Positions 39,491 to 49,412 of a stretch of DNA of 64,000 nucleotides are shown here, piece by piece. The notes under the pieces were generated by a model, which saw nothing but the letters and a program-made list of their open reading frames with translations, had not been told where the DNA came from and did not search any database. Position numbers and translations under genes: made by a program. Source of the stretch: Methanosarcina sp. ERenArc_MAG2 (GTDB taxonomy: Archaea; Halobacteriota; Methanosarcinia; Methanosarcinales; Methanosarcinaceae); the NCBI GenBank assembly GCA_023955635.1, contig JAMXHR010000010.1, positions 434,001-498,000 on the forward strand, in the 5' to 3' direction. Each line of letters opens with the position of its first letter. Position 1 is the stretch's first letter.

Positions 39491-40327
39491 TTAAGTTAAT
39501 TCTTTAATTATTTTAGTAATTTTTTCCACATTATATATAGCTTCAACGACATCTTTGCGATCAAATTTTTTAGCATTGTTATGAATTACATTATTTCGAT
39601 TAGTATATGCCCTACTGACAGAATCGAGAACTGTATTTATTGATTCATCCATTTTTGATTTTCCAATATAAAATAATGAAAATCTTATCAAATCCATCAA
39701 GCTTACCGGCTTAAAAATTCCATCTAAGTCTAATATTTTATTAGAGTTTTCGAGGATTATAGGAGATTTTTTCCGTAGATAAGTTCTTAACGTAGCTTCA
39801 AGTGATATGAATAATTCAATATATACTAAGTTAAAACGATACTCTGTAAAATGGACTTTTGCCATCTCTAAATATTTCCTTTCTATTACAATTTTTTCAT
39901 TTGAACTTTCTGAAACAATCTCTACGTTGTTAAACTCTTCTGGAGAAGTTCTATAACCCAAGGTATCATACATCTTCAATAAGACTATATCTGAATCATT
40001 ACAAATATCTAGCAGTGTCCGGATTTCTCGAAGAGATACATAATTACCAAGTTCAAAAGCCTTAATATTTGAGGATATTTCTTCTTCTTTCTCATCTATT
40101 CTCTCGTTCTCATCGTCTCCTTCCCCATTCTCATAGTCAATATTATATTTATTAAAAGGATTTGAAAAATTTGGATTGATATCACTAAACCATCGATATT
40201 TTTCAGCACATAAATCAAAAATAAATATTTCAACTTCTGGCAAAGGAATACCTGTTATTTCAGAAATAACATTATCTAAATCATTTAGGAACAAAACATA
40301 TATAATTTCAATTATTTCTCTTACCAT
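39491..40327 (-). CDS. HEPN-like protein
   Basis: 278 residues. The C-terminal third is helical and carries RNNVIH (R-x4-H) near residue 246 within AYTNRNNVIHNNAKKFDRKD, the RNase motif and context of HEPN domains. The N-terminal half has an acidic stretch (ENERIDEKEEEI) and no known motif. It converges on the TIR gene with a 74-bp gap. HEPN proteins are often RNA-cleaving toxins or defence effectors, or serve as inactive scaffolds. The intact motif favours activity. The family assignment rests on this short motif and helical content. Confidence 0.5.
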   Translation of the reverse strand: MVREIIEIIYVLFLNDLDNVISEITGIPLPEVEIFIFDLCAEKYRWFSDINPNFSNPFNKYNIDYENGEGDDENERIDEKEEEISSNIKAFELGNYVSLREIRTLLDICNDSDIVLLKMYDTLGYRTSPEEFNNVEIVSESSNEKIVIERKYLEMAKVHFTEYRFNLVYIELFISLEATLRTYLRKKSPIILENSNKILDLDGIFKPVSLMDLIRFSLFYIGKSKMDESINTVLDSVSRAYTNRNNVIHNNAKKFDRKDVVEAIYNVEKITKIIKELT

Positions 40328-40375
40328 CTATAATGTTTGTTAGAAGCCATTACAAATGATTAAAAGGAATCTAAT

Positions 40376-41590
40376 TTGACGCTACGCATAAAATATCCTG
40401 AAGAAATTGAAACTCGAATGAAAGCATTTTATGATAGTTTGAACGAGAAAGATCGGAGAAGATACGCAGCTATCGAAGCAATTAAATTAGGTCACGGAGG
40501 ACAAATCTATATTAGTAGTGTCCTGGGCTGCCACTTTCAGACTGTCATGGCTGGAATTAATGAAATCACCAATGGTACAGAAACCCCAGAGGACAGAATT
40601 CGAAAGCCTGGTGGGGGTAAAAAGAAAATCATCGACACGGTGGAAAATATCGATGAAATATTTTTTGATATTCTAAAAAACCATACGGCTGGAAGCCCTA
40701 TGGATGAAGAACTAAAATGGACAAACCTGAACCTTAAAGAAATTTCAAAGGTTTTTAAATCAAAGGGTATGAATATAACTCCCTATGTAGTAAAGCAGCT
40801 CTTAAAGAAACATGGTTTTGTAAAAAGGAAAATGCAAAAAGCTGTCACAATGAAAGACTCTAAAGATAGAAATGAGCAATTTGAGAGAATTCACGAGTTA
40901 AAGGAAGAGTACTCAAAAAGCGCTAATCCTATTATCAGTATAGATGTAAAAAAAGAAGTCATAGGTAATTTCTACCGTGATGGTAAAGTTTATTGTACCC
41001 ACACAGTAAAGGTATATGACCACGACTTCAATACATTTTCAGATGGGGTTGTAATTCCACATGGCATATACGATCTAAAAAGTAACGAAGGATACATCAC
41101 CCTAGGAACCAGTAAGGATACAAGCGAGTTTTGTTGTGACTGCATTAAAGACTGGTGGGAAAAATACGGTAAAAACAAATATCCAGAAGCAAATAGCATT
41201 TTAACCTTAGCTGATGGTGGTGGAAGCAACTCAAGCAGGAATTATATTTTCAAGGAAGATTTGCAAAAGATGGTAAATGAAATTGGAATTGAAATCAGAA
41301 TGGCTCATTATCCACCATATACGTCGAAATACAATCCAATAGAACACAGGTTATTCTGTCATGTTACGAATGCATGCAAAGGTACTGTTTTCAGCAATAT
41401 TGAGGTGGTCAAAAGCCTTGTTGAGAAGACTTACACATCTACAGGACTCAAAGTGTTTTCGACTATAAAGGATAAAGTTTATGCCACGGGAAGAAAAGCA
41501 ACTGAAAACTTCAAGGAAAAAATGAAAATTGTATTTGATGATTATTTAGGAAAATGGAATTACAGAGCAATTCCACAAGTGAAAAATTGA
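40376..41590 (+). CDS. ISAzo13-family transposase
   Basis: 404 residues from TTG 40376, preceded by AAAGGA. The N-terminus has RRRYAAIEAIKLGHGGQIYI, typical of the family. The DDE core includes IISIDVKKEVIGNFYRDG, VYDHDFNTFSDGVVIPHGIY, LADGGGSNSSRNY and HYPPYTSKYNPIEHRLF. It is intact. I could not find clear terminal repeats. It separates the HEPN gene from the partial gene at 41597-41825, so it may have split a locus. Confidence 0.85.
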   Translation: MTLRIKYPEEIETRMKAFYDSLNEKDRRRYAAIEAIKLGHGGQIYISSVLGCHFQTVMAGINEITNGTETPEDRIRKPGGGKKKIIDTVENIDEIFFDILKNHTAGSPMDEELKWTNLNLKEISKVFKSKGMNITPYVVKQLLKKHGFVKRKMQKAVTMKDSKDRNEQFERIHELKEEYSKSANPIISIDVKKEVIGNFYRDGKVYCTHTVKVYDHDFNTFSDGVVIPHGIYDLKSNEGYITLGTSKDTSEFCCDCIKDWWEKYGKNKYPEANSILTLADGGGSNSSRNYIFKEDLQKMVNEIGIEIRMAHYPPYTSKYNPIEHRLFCHVTNACKGTVFSNIEVVKSLVEKTYTSTGLKVFSTIKDKVYATGRKATENFKEKMKIVFDDYLGKWNYRAIPQVKN

Positions 41591-41596
41591 AGTTAT

Positions 41597-41825
41597 ATTT
41601 GCAGCATTCCTTAGTGTAAAATGAAGCTCTTCAAATCTACTTTTTACTTCAGATACAGTTGTTTGGTAATTGCACCAATATATTTTCTCTCCAATGTCTT
41701 TCTTTTATCTTCTTGTCCCCAGGCTTAAAAATAAAATTAATAATAGGGTCGTTTACTGGTGGTATCTCATTTCTCCAAGCAAATACCTGATATGTTCCTA
41801 CATATAACCAACTATAGTCACCCAT
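41597..41825 (-). pseudogene. N-terminal part of an unknown protein, cut near the ISAzo13 element
   Basis: ATG 41825 opens MGDYSWLYVGTYQVFAWRNE, then FIFKPGDKKIKERHWRE. One A restored near 41646 continues as KIYWCNYQTTVSEVKSRFEE, then LHFTLRNAANI before the transposase gene. No family was recognised. The missing C-terminus is not evident beyond the transposase. It is on the same strand as, and 62 bp from, the HEPN-like gene start side. Confidence 0.4.
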
Positions 41826-41886
41826 TTTTATCCTTCATATATTTTTGTGATGCATACCTGCTACAAACCTGATGACTTAACAATAC

Positions 41887-42828
41887 CTAGAGTACTTTAC
41901 TCTGAGTATTTATTAACATCATTTTATTACATATTCCTATTAAAGAAATTTGTAGAGCCAAATATGCCAAACTCTCAAATTTTGCATGATTCAATGGTGT
42001 TCCATGAAGTATTTTACTTGTTCCACTATAATGGTGTAATTGACCCCTCATGTTTATTATTAAATGTATAATGCCGTCCACATCAAAATTCTTACTGTAT
42101 GTTTTCAAAAATTGAGATATATTATTAAAATGTTTCTTATCACTATCATTAATAATATTATCTATAGCCCATTGAACATATGATCTAAATTCTTGTGACT
42201 CTTTAAGCGATTTTTTCACAAGATCATTTTTAGAATTACCTCCACCATAAAGGTCTTCGATTATAAAATAAAAATTATAAAATGCATATATATATTTCAA
42301 TTTATTAAATTGATACAAGCCCTCATGATAAAAAGCTCTGGAGATCAAGATACTTTCAAATTTGTGTCGGCTCTTCATATTTTCGATAAAAACATCTTTA
42401 GTTAAAATTGTGCCATCTTCATATGCTCTTTTCCAGTCGCCTTTAAGTACCGTTAACCCTTTCTTTAATTCTAATTTTTCTTCTTCTGATTCAGGTATAA
42501 TCTCATAAATTATAGTATCCCAAAATATTTGTCTAAAAGAAGCTTGATAAAAACCTAGCATCGCTTCAATTATCTGAAATTCAGAGAGCAATTCTCCAGC
42601 TAAACCCTCATCCAGTTTAAATAAGATAGAGCCTACTTTATTATCAGAAGTTAATGTGTAATTTGATTGAATCAAACTAAGATCTTTAATCTTAGTAATT
42701 ATTTTTATAGAAGCTATAAGCTTTTTTTCATTAGGAATTAATACAAAAGTTTTATCATTTTCTTGATATGTAAGTTCATCTTCTATCAGCATATTTGAAT
42801 CTACTTTAAACTCATAAGAAAACTTCAT
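41887..42828 (-). CDS. HEPN-like protein of the ApeA type
   Basis: 313 residues. The N-terminal 100 residues are beta-rich (DKTFVLIPNEKKLIASIKII), and the C-terminal 200 are helical. Near residue 273 is NMRGQLHHYSG, with R-x4-H as in ApeA-like HEPN domains, whose Arg and His cleave RNA. The architecture of a beta-rich sensor-like N-terminus with a C-terminal HEPN also fits. Promoter and ribosome site (GGAGGTTC) lie within 43,000-42,828. This is the second HEPN-like gene within 3.5 kb. Confidence is limited to motif and fold impression. Confidence 0.5.
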   Translation of the reverse strand: MKFSYEFKVDSNMLIEDELTYQENDKTFVLIPNEKKLIASIKIITKIKDLSLIQSNYTLTSDNKVGSILFKLDEGLAGELLSEFQIIEAMLGFYQASFRQIFWDTIIYEIIPESEEEKLELKKGLTVLKGDWKRAYEDGTILTKDVFIENMKSRHKFESILISRAFYHEGLYQFNKLKYIYAFYNFYFIIEDLYGGGNSKNDLVKKSLKESQEFRSYVQWAIDNIINDSDKKHFNNISQFLKTYSKNFDVDGIIHLIINMRGQLHHYSGTSKILHGTPLNHAKFESLAYLALQISLIGICNKMMLINTQSKVL

Positions 42829-42862
42829 TATAGAACCTCCATTAATTATTCTTTTAAACTAA

Positions 42863-43065
42863 AGGACACAATGCCAAAATCTAGTGATGAACTTAAAATT
42901 AAAAATCACTAGATTTTGAAAATGGTCACAATTCTTTGAACGTTACCTATTAAATGATGTTGGTAGATCTCGAATATTGAGTTTGATTGAAGACTGAATT
43001 CTTCTTGGAAATTCAACATTTCAATCAAAAAATGCAAAAATCACTAGATTTTGGAACTGAGTCCT
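42863..43065. mobile_element. 203-bp MITE with CCAAAATCTAGTGAT ends
   Basis: AGGACACAATGCCAAAATCT (42863 on) and the complement of AGATTTTGGAACTGAGTCCT (to 43065) form a terminal repeat of about 26 bp with four mismatches. A third copy of AATCACTAGATTTTG lies inside at about 42903. A solo end lies at 17-42. Confidence 0.55.
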
Positions 43066-43509
43066 AAAGAAGGTAAAGGAATTAATTTTTTATTCAGGAA
43101 TGGCTCTATTTTTTATACAGAGATTTTATAATAATCTATGTATTTTCAAAAATTAAGACATTTTTGTATAACCTATGCATTTTGCTCACATATCTGTGAA
43201 TATCATAACAATAAATCGGATTCAAAAATCTCATTTTATACATAGGCTTTACCTTAAAATCTCTGCATTTTTGCTACAAAGCAAAATAGTTCTAGCATTG
43301 AGTTTAATAAATTGTTTTTTGATTATTTCTTCTTGTTAGCCTCTTTTAAATCGAGTCTTTAATTATATTAAATTTGAACATCTTTATATATTTCTAGAAT
43401 ACTATGAAATCTTATTAAATGTTTGATGGCTTACACTGCACTTATTTTTTGGAACAATAACAATTTATCATGTATTGGAAAGATTGCATTTTTGCAAGAG
43501 GAAGAAATA
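43066..43509. other. Intergenic upstream of the motif-sharing pair
   Basis: AT-rich. CCTATGCATTT near 43179 is shared with the hairpin at 47345-47375. GAGGAAG (43499-43505) is a ribosome site for the gene at 43510. Frames starting at 43423 extend this gene upstream, but the Met at 43510 is better placed. Confidence 0.3.
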
Positions 43510-43946
43510 ATGATTGAAGACAACAAATCTGAAGGGAAGGTTACTGGTGATTTGGGAATAGTTGCCGGAGGAAATGTGACCTTTGGTGACAATAGTGGCC
43601 AACTTGCAGTGGGAGAAAACATAACTCAATACCAAATTCAATCGATTAACCAACCTGATCTTAAAGAACTTAGAGAAAATCTCCTTGAATTCCAAAAAGG
43701 AATTAATAAACTTGAACTTGACCCAGATTACCAAAATTCTGTAAATGGCAACATAAGCACCGCTGTTATAGAAATTAAAAAGAAGACCCCCAGCTACCAG
43801 AAATTAAACAATGTTTTGAAAAAGCCATTAAGATGATAAAAGGGGCGGGGAACACAATAGAAAATATTTCAGAGCTTTACGAACCTGCAAAAAAATTGCT
43901 ACAATATTGGGAATTGGGGCTTCCTTATTACATTAATGTAAACTAG
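43510..43946 (+). CDS. Small helical protein with N-terminal amyloid-like signalling motif
   Basis: 145 residues from ATG 43510. Residues 16-40 read GIVAGGNVTFGDNSGQ, then LAVGENITQ. The neighbouring receptor at 43957 has GIVADGNVSIGDNTGQ, then QAIGEYINQ at the same residue numbers. The rest is predicted helical (DLKELRENLLEFQKGINKL; LPEIKQCFEKAIKMIKGAG). The frame breaks in C5 (43787-43791); a sixth C continues it to TAG at 43944-43946. The stop is 10 bp before the receptor start, so the two form an operon. I infer an effector or adaptor recruited by motif templating, as with bacterial amyloid signalling motifs, where effector and NLR genes are adjacent and share the motif. Unlike those, the motif here is N-terminal in both proteins. 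Confidence 0.6.
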
Positions 43947-43956
43947 GTCTGAGATT

Positions 43957-46900
43957 ATGGGCGAACAGCTTCCAAGTAATAGAAACACAATGTTCAACGC
44001 TGGAATAGTTGCAGACGGTAATGTCTCCATAGGTGATAACACAGGCCAGCAGGCCATTGGAGAATACATCAACCAAATTACAATAAAGGAACCTTCGGGT
44101 GAAGCATTAGTAATTCTAATGGACTTTCTGGAACAAAAAAGGAAGGAAAATGAGAATAGCAAAATATTAAAAAGTTATAACCCTTCTGCTCTTCCTTATT
44201 ATGATCTTACAGTAAAAAAGTTTGTCACTCAAAACCGAGTTGAAGATTTAAATAAGGCTCTTATGTATCTCCAAGATCATCGGATTTTACTATTTAAGGG
44301 AATAGGTGGTGTTGGGAAAACAACTCTAGCAAGGGCTATAGTCGATATAAGAACGGCAAATGTTCCTCTTCCATTCTGGTATGATTTTAGGCAAAATAAA
44401 GATGCTAAAGTAGGAGATATCCTAGAAAAACTAGCTTCATACTTGAATTGTCCTAATCTTATAAAATTCAGGGAGGAAAAACGAGAAGTAGAAAAAAAGA
44501 TATTGATAAACTCACTGACGAATTACAGGCAAGAGATCCTATATGGCTTATTTTTGACAATCTTGAGACTATACTAGATGATATTTATTTTCAAGACGAA
44601 TATATAGACCTATTTTTCAATTGTTTACATAACAATACTCATCAGGCAAAGATAATTATAACGAGTAGAGTTCTCCCCAAGTTGAGAAATGGCGAAGATT
44701 TAATTGACATAACAAAGGATGAAAAACAAGATGTTAAAGGCTTAAAGATTAATTTTGCAGTTGAGTATCTTATCAGTAACGGGTTAGATAAAATTGGATA
44801 TCAAAAGTTGGAGGAATTGGCTACAAGTGTGGATGGTCATCCCTTTGCTCTGAAGCTACTTGTAAAGCTTGTAAAGGATTATGGAGTAGCTGACATTCTT
44901 AGCGATTTGAGCATATATAAGGAAGAAAAAGAGAATACAATCAAAAAGGCGAAAAAGCTATTCGACAAATTGGCAGGAGACGAAAAAGAATTCCTTGAAC
45001 GCATCTCTGTTTATCGTGAGCCTGTAAAATTGAAAGGTCTCAGGGAAATGTTTATCGGAAATACTCCAAGAAATGCTGACAAAAGACTGAGAGATAAGTC
45101 TCTACTCGAAACGGACCATAATGGAAATTATTGGCTTCATCCTATAGTACAGGAGTTCTCGTATGATGACCTTGAAAACAAAAAAGAAGTTCATAAGCTT
45201 GCAATGAACTATTACCTTTTCCTACCTATTCCTGAAAAACCTGCAAAAAAAGAAGATATTCAGACTCTAATTGAAGCCCATCACCATGCTTGCATGGCCA
45301 AAGAATATGACCAGGCTTTTAACATCAGTCTTTGACAATTATCTACATGAATATCTTGATCTTTGGGGTAATTACACAGTACTTATTGATCTCTACTCAA
45401 AATTACTACCTAAAAATCATTTTGGGACTGAAATTCTTCTGAAAAACAAAGGACGTCGGGGCACTATTATTGGAAATTTGGGGTTATCATACTTTTATTC
45501 AGGAAAAACAAACAAAGCAATTGAGTATTATGAACAGGCAATTAAAATTTATAAAGTTGTGGAGGATGGGCAAGGAGAAGGAAATCAACTTGCAAACCTC
45601 GGGGTGGCATACAGTTATTTGGGAGAAGACAGAAAAATCAATCGAGTATCATAAAAAGGACTTGAAAATATGTTCAAGGAATAGGGAACAGGCGAGGAGA
45701 AGGGTGCTGCCTTGGAAATTTGGGGATAGCGTATAAGAATATGGGAGAGCCGAGAAAAGCTATTGCGTGTCATGAACAGGCACTTAAAATTACTCAAGAA
45801 ATAGGAGACAAGCAAGGAGAAGAAATTCACCTAGGAAATCTAGGGGTAGCATACAGTTATCTTGGAAAGAAGAAAGAAGCAATCAAATATTATGAGCATG
45901 CAGCAAAAATTAATGGAGAAGTAGGGAGTAGGCGAGTAGAAGGAATGGTCTCTTGCAAATCTGGGATCAGCATACAGTGATTTGGATGAACCGAGAAAAG
46001 CAATTGAGTATTATGAACAAGCACTCAAAATTGATCAAGAGATAGGATACAGGCGAGGAGAAGGCATAGAACTTGGAAATATGGGGATAGAATATAGGAT
46101 TTTAGGCGAGCCAAGAAAAGCAATTGAGTATTATGAACAAGCACTCAAAATCTGATAAAGATATAGAGGATGGGCAGAGGAGAAGGAAATCAACTTGGAA
46201 ACCTTGGGGTAGCATACAATTATTTGGGAGAGACAAAAAAAGCAATTGAGTATTATGAACAGGCACTGAAAATATATAAAGAGATTGAAGATAGGCAAGG
46301 AGAAGGAAATCAACTTGGAAATCTTGGGGTAGCATATAATAATTTAGGAGAGACAGAAAAAGCAATTGAGTATTATGAACAAGCACTCAAAATATTTCAA
46401 GGACTAGAAGATAGACAAGTAGAAAGAGGTTTCCTTGGAAATCTGGGGTTAGCATATAGTGGTCTAGGAGAGACTGAGAAAAGCAATTGAGTATTATGAA
46501 CAGGTACTCAAAATAGATCAAGAAATAGGGGACAAGCGAGGAGAAGGAGGTTGCCTCGGAAATCTGGGGTTAGCATATAGTGGTCTAGGAGAGCTGAGAA
46601 AAGCTATTGCGTGTTATGAACAGGCACTTAAAATTGCTCAAGAAATAGGGAATAAGCAAGTAGAAGGAAGTTGCCTTGCAAATTTGGGGATAGAGTATAA
46701 GAATCTGGGAGAGCTGAGAAAAGCTATTGCGTGTTATGAACAGGCACTTAAAATTGCTCAAGAAATAGGGGACAAACAAGTAGAAGGAAGTTGCCTTGGG
46801 AATTTGGGGAACGCATACTATTATTTGGGAGAGCTAAGAAAGGCAATTGGATATTATAAACAAGCACTGAAAATTCATAAACAAATAAAGGATAAGCGAG

Positions 46901-47316
46901 GAGAAGGTATAGACCTTGGGAATTTGGGGATAGAATATAATGAGTTAGGAAAAGTAAAGAAGGCAATTGAATATTATAAACAGGCACTTAAAATTGCTCG
47001 AGAAATAAGAGATAGGCGAAATGAAGGAATTTGGCTTGGAAATCTAGGGAACGCATACATTGAGCTAGGAGAAATAAAAAAAGCAATTGAGTATTATGAA
47101 CAGGCACTTAAAATTGATCAAAAAATAGAGAACAGGCGAGGAGAAGGCATAGAACTTGGAAATCTTGGATTAGCATATAGTCATTTGGGAGAAACAGAAA
47201 AAGCAATTGAGTACTATGAATATGCATTCAAAATTGCTCAAGAAACTGAAAATCGAAAATTAATTAGTTTTTGTGAGAGAAATCTTGAAGAGTTGAAAAA
47301 CTCGGTAGTGTCGTGA
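43957..47316 (+). CDS. NB-ARC/STAND receptor with TPR array (multiple frame breaks)
   Basis: Starts with the shared motif (residues 16-40). The NB-ARC ATPase follows: P-loop GIGGVGKTT (115-123), Walker B IWLIFDNLET, IIITSRVLPKL and GHPFALKLL. A winged helix leads into about 14 TPRs of 40 residues (KAIEYYEQALKI, GNLGVAYSYLGE). Frame breaks: A7 at 44492-44498 (one A restores RDPIWLIFDN); near 45330; and within the TPR array near 45620, 45671, 45955, 46155 and 46470, the last group being both gains and losses. From about 46,480 the frame is clean to 47316. The N-terminal break looks like a homopolymer error. The TPR breaks may be real decay or repeat mis-assembly. Role inferred: ligand-sensing receptor that nucleates its neighbour. 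Confidence 0.7.
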
Positions 47317-47344
47317 AAGTTCTTTAAAACTAATTCCCAATTTT

Positions 47345-47375
47345 ATGCATAGGTTTTAATGTAAAACCTATGCAT
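47345..47375. terminator. Perfect 14-bp hairpin after the STAND gene
   Basis: ATGCATAGGTTTTA and its exact complement surround a 3-nt loop, 29 bp after the stop at 47316, and a T-rich stretch follows. It could end transcription. It contains NsiI-like ATGCAT symmetry and shares CCTATGCATTT with 43179, so a protein-binding site is the alternative. Confidence 0.45.
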
Positions 47376-47433
47376 TTCTCTAATTTTTATCATCTTTCAA
47401 GCAGTCACAAGCTTCTTCAGTTGTAGTTATTGC

Positions 47434-47484
47434 GTCAAAATCGATATCAACTAACTGATTTTTAAGTATGGGCTGAATAGTTAC
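47434..47484. mobile_element. Solo right end of the IS66-type MITE
   Basis: TCAAAATCGATATCAACTAA through GGCTGAATAGTTAC matches 19535-19585 with few changes. The left end is missing. Confidence 0.5.
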
Positions 47485-47606
47485 CATTGATTTATCATCT
47501 AAAGGTATATTTATCTGTAACTAAGTTGATGTTCAGCTTGTCAATCGATAGATAGTCGGCAAGATAATAATCAAAAATTATGCAAAGCCATAAAGGAGGT
47601 AATAAA

Positions 47607-48911
47607 ATGAATATGAAACAAAAAATGTCCGTTGCATTAATTAGCATAATACTGTTATCTGCAACTGCACTTGCGGCATCAACGTCAGATGCGACTGTAA
47701 AAGCTCCAACAGCCGCTTTCTCTGCTAAACCACTCACTGGAAATGTACCACTGAAAGTGGTATTTACTGATAAGAGTACCGGAAAACCCACTTCATGGAA
47801 ATGGACTTTTGGAGATGGATCATCTTCAACAACCAAGAATCCGACACATACATACAGTAAAGCAGGAAAATACACTGTTATTTTAACAGTGAAGAACAAA
47901 TTAGGTAGTAATACCGCAACAAAGTCCAATTACATAAATGTTGTAACTGTAAAGCCTGTAGCGTCCTTTTCTGCATCTCCAACCTCTGGGGAAGCACCAT
48001 TAACAGTAAAATTTACAGATAAAAGTACAGGAACACCAACTTCTTGGTCTTGGAGTTTTGGAGATAAAAGCACTTCAACAGCCCAAAATCCAACGCATAA
48101 ATACGGTAAAGCAGGAAAATATACTGTCAGCTTAACAGTAAAGAACGCAAAAGGCAGTAATACTAAAACCATGTCTGGATATATCAATGTAAAGGTAACT
48201 CCACCTCCGGTAGATCCTGAGATGATAACAGTTTCTGTAGATGCCAGCCTTACCGAAGCTTTTACGGATATGGAATCCCAGTTTGAAGCCGAACACCCTG
48301 AAATATATGTGAATCTCAATTTTGGAGGCTCGGAAACCCTACGTAGGCAAATAGAAGGAGGGGCACCTGTAGATGTTTTTGCCTCAGCGGACGAAAATCA
48401 AATGGACATACTTGCCGATGAATCACTTATCACGAATAATTCAAGAAAAAACTTTGCCCACAATTCACTTGTACTTATTGTCCCTAAAAGCAGTACACTT
48501 AATATAACGAGCATAAAAGACTTGACAAATTATAAAGTTAAGAAAATAAGCATTGGAAACCCTAATATAACCCCTGTCGGAAAATATACGCGCCTTGCAC
48601 TTACTGAAGCGGGCTTGTGGGGTCAGCTTGAAAATAAGCTGGTACTTGCCGAGGACGTAAAACAGGTCCTTGTATATGTGGAGAGAGGAGAAGTGGATGC
48701 AGGTTTTGTATATATGACCGATACAAAGACTGCACAACCAGGAACTGTAAAAATTGTTGCCAATGTGCCTGTTAGTACTCCTATTACATACCCGATAGCT
48801 GTGGTTTCTTCTACGGAATATAAAGAACAAGCTCAGAAGTTCCTTGATTTCGTAACAGGGAAAGAAGGGCAAGCAATATTAAAAAAATATGGTTTCATTA
48901 CTAAATCTTAA
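47607..48911 (+). CDS. modA: Exported PKD-PKD-ModA fusion (molybdate-binding-like protein)
   Basis: ATG 47607 follows AAAGGAGGT, which decides the start. It opens MNMKQKMSVALISIILL, a signal peptide ending near ALAAS. Two PKD domains follow (each with WxFGDG/DKSTST and NPTHTYxKAGKYTVxLTVKN), then from about residue 210 a ModA-type substrate-binding domain (DASLTEAFTDMESQFEAEHP, GGAPVDVFASADENQMD, GKYTRLALTEAGLWGQL, VDAGFVYMTD, LDFVTGKEGQAILKKYGF). ModA delivers molybdate or tungstate to an ABC importer. No permease or ATPase gene is next to it. PKD spacers probably hold the binding domain away from the membrane within the cell surface layer. No lipobox Cys was seen. Oxyanion specificity cannot be read. 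Confidence 0.82.
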   Translation: MNMKQKMSVALISIILLSATALAASTSDATVKAPTAAFSAKPLTGNVPLKVVFTDKSTGKPTSWKWTFGDGSSSTTKNPTHTYSKAGKYTVILTVKNKLGSNTATKSNYINVVTVKPVASFSASPTSGEAPLTVKFTDKSTGTPTSWSWSFGDKSTSTAQNPTHKYGKAGKYTVSLTVKNAKGSNTKTMSGYINVKVTPPPVDPEMITVSVDASLTEAFTDMESQFEAEHPEIYVNLNFGGSETLRRQIEGGAPVDVFASADENQMDILADESLITNNSRKNFAHNSLVLIVPKSSTLNITSIKDLTNYKVKKISIGNPNITPVGKYTRLALTEAGLWGQLENKLVLAEDVKQVLVYVERGEVDAGFVYMTDTKTAQPGTVKIVANVPVSTPITYPIAVVSSTEYKEQAQKFLDFVTGKEGQAILKKYGFITKS

Positions 48912-49073
48912 AAAATTTAGGATTTACGTATTAATTTCCCGAAGATGAGGAACTTTAGGATCAGTCTATTTTTCTAAGATGGTATGTTTCTATATCCTAA
49001 GCCTTTAAAATTGATCCTAGAGCTTCCCATTCAATGCAGAAATACCTAAATAAATTACCAATTCAACTCTCAT

Positions 49074-49225
49074 GGTTCTGGTGCAAAAATAATATTTCTG
49101 CAATTTGAGACTATAATTCTTACCTGTGTGTGTATTATTTTTTCCTTAATGAAAATGATTAACTTTCCTAATTGTGAAGATTTTCACTGATTTTGTAAAA
49201 AAGCCAGATTTTTTGCAACAGAACC
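49074..49225. mobile_element. 152-bp MITE with IS6-type ends
   Basis: GGTTCTGGTGCAAAAATAAT (49074) and the complement of ATTTTTTGCAACAGAACC (to 49225) are the ends. On the minus strand its inner sequence resembles those at 11792 and 60151 (TTTTACAAAATCAGTGAAAA, TTCACAAT). The rest of 48912-49289 holds nothing else recognised. Confidence 0.6.
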
Positions 49226-49289
49226 GTTAAAACATAGTGAACACTCGGACAATTATATAAAAGAACGAATTTGAATATATAAGCATTTA

Positions 49290-49412
49290 TACTGTAAACT
49301 TGCGGATTCTGAGAAATTACGTGCATATTCTCGTAATTCATCACTTATAGAGTCTGGTAAAGTACCCAATGAAGTAGAAAAAGAGTGGGTTTTCAATAAA
49401 CCCCTGTCTTAA
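49290..49412 (+). pseudogene. C-terminal fragment of an unknown protein
   Basis: The open frame YCKLADSEKLRAYSRNSS, then KVPNEVEKEWVFNKPLS ends at TAA 49410-49412. It has no start and its amino-acid usage is like a real protein. It overlaps by 20 bp the end of the convergent beta-helix gene. Could be chance. Confidence 0.25.
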
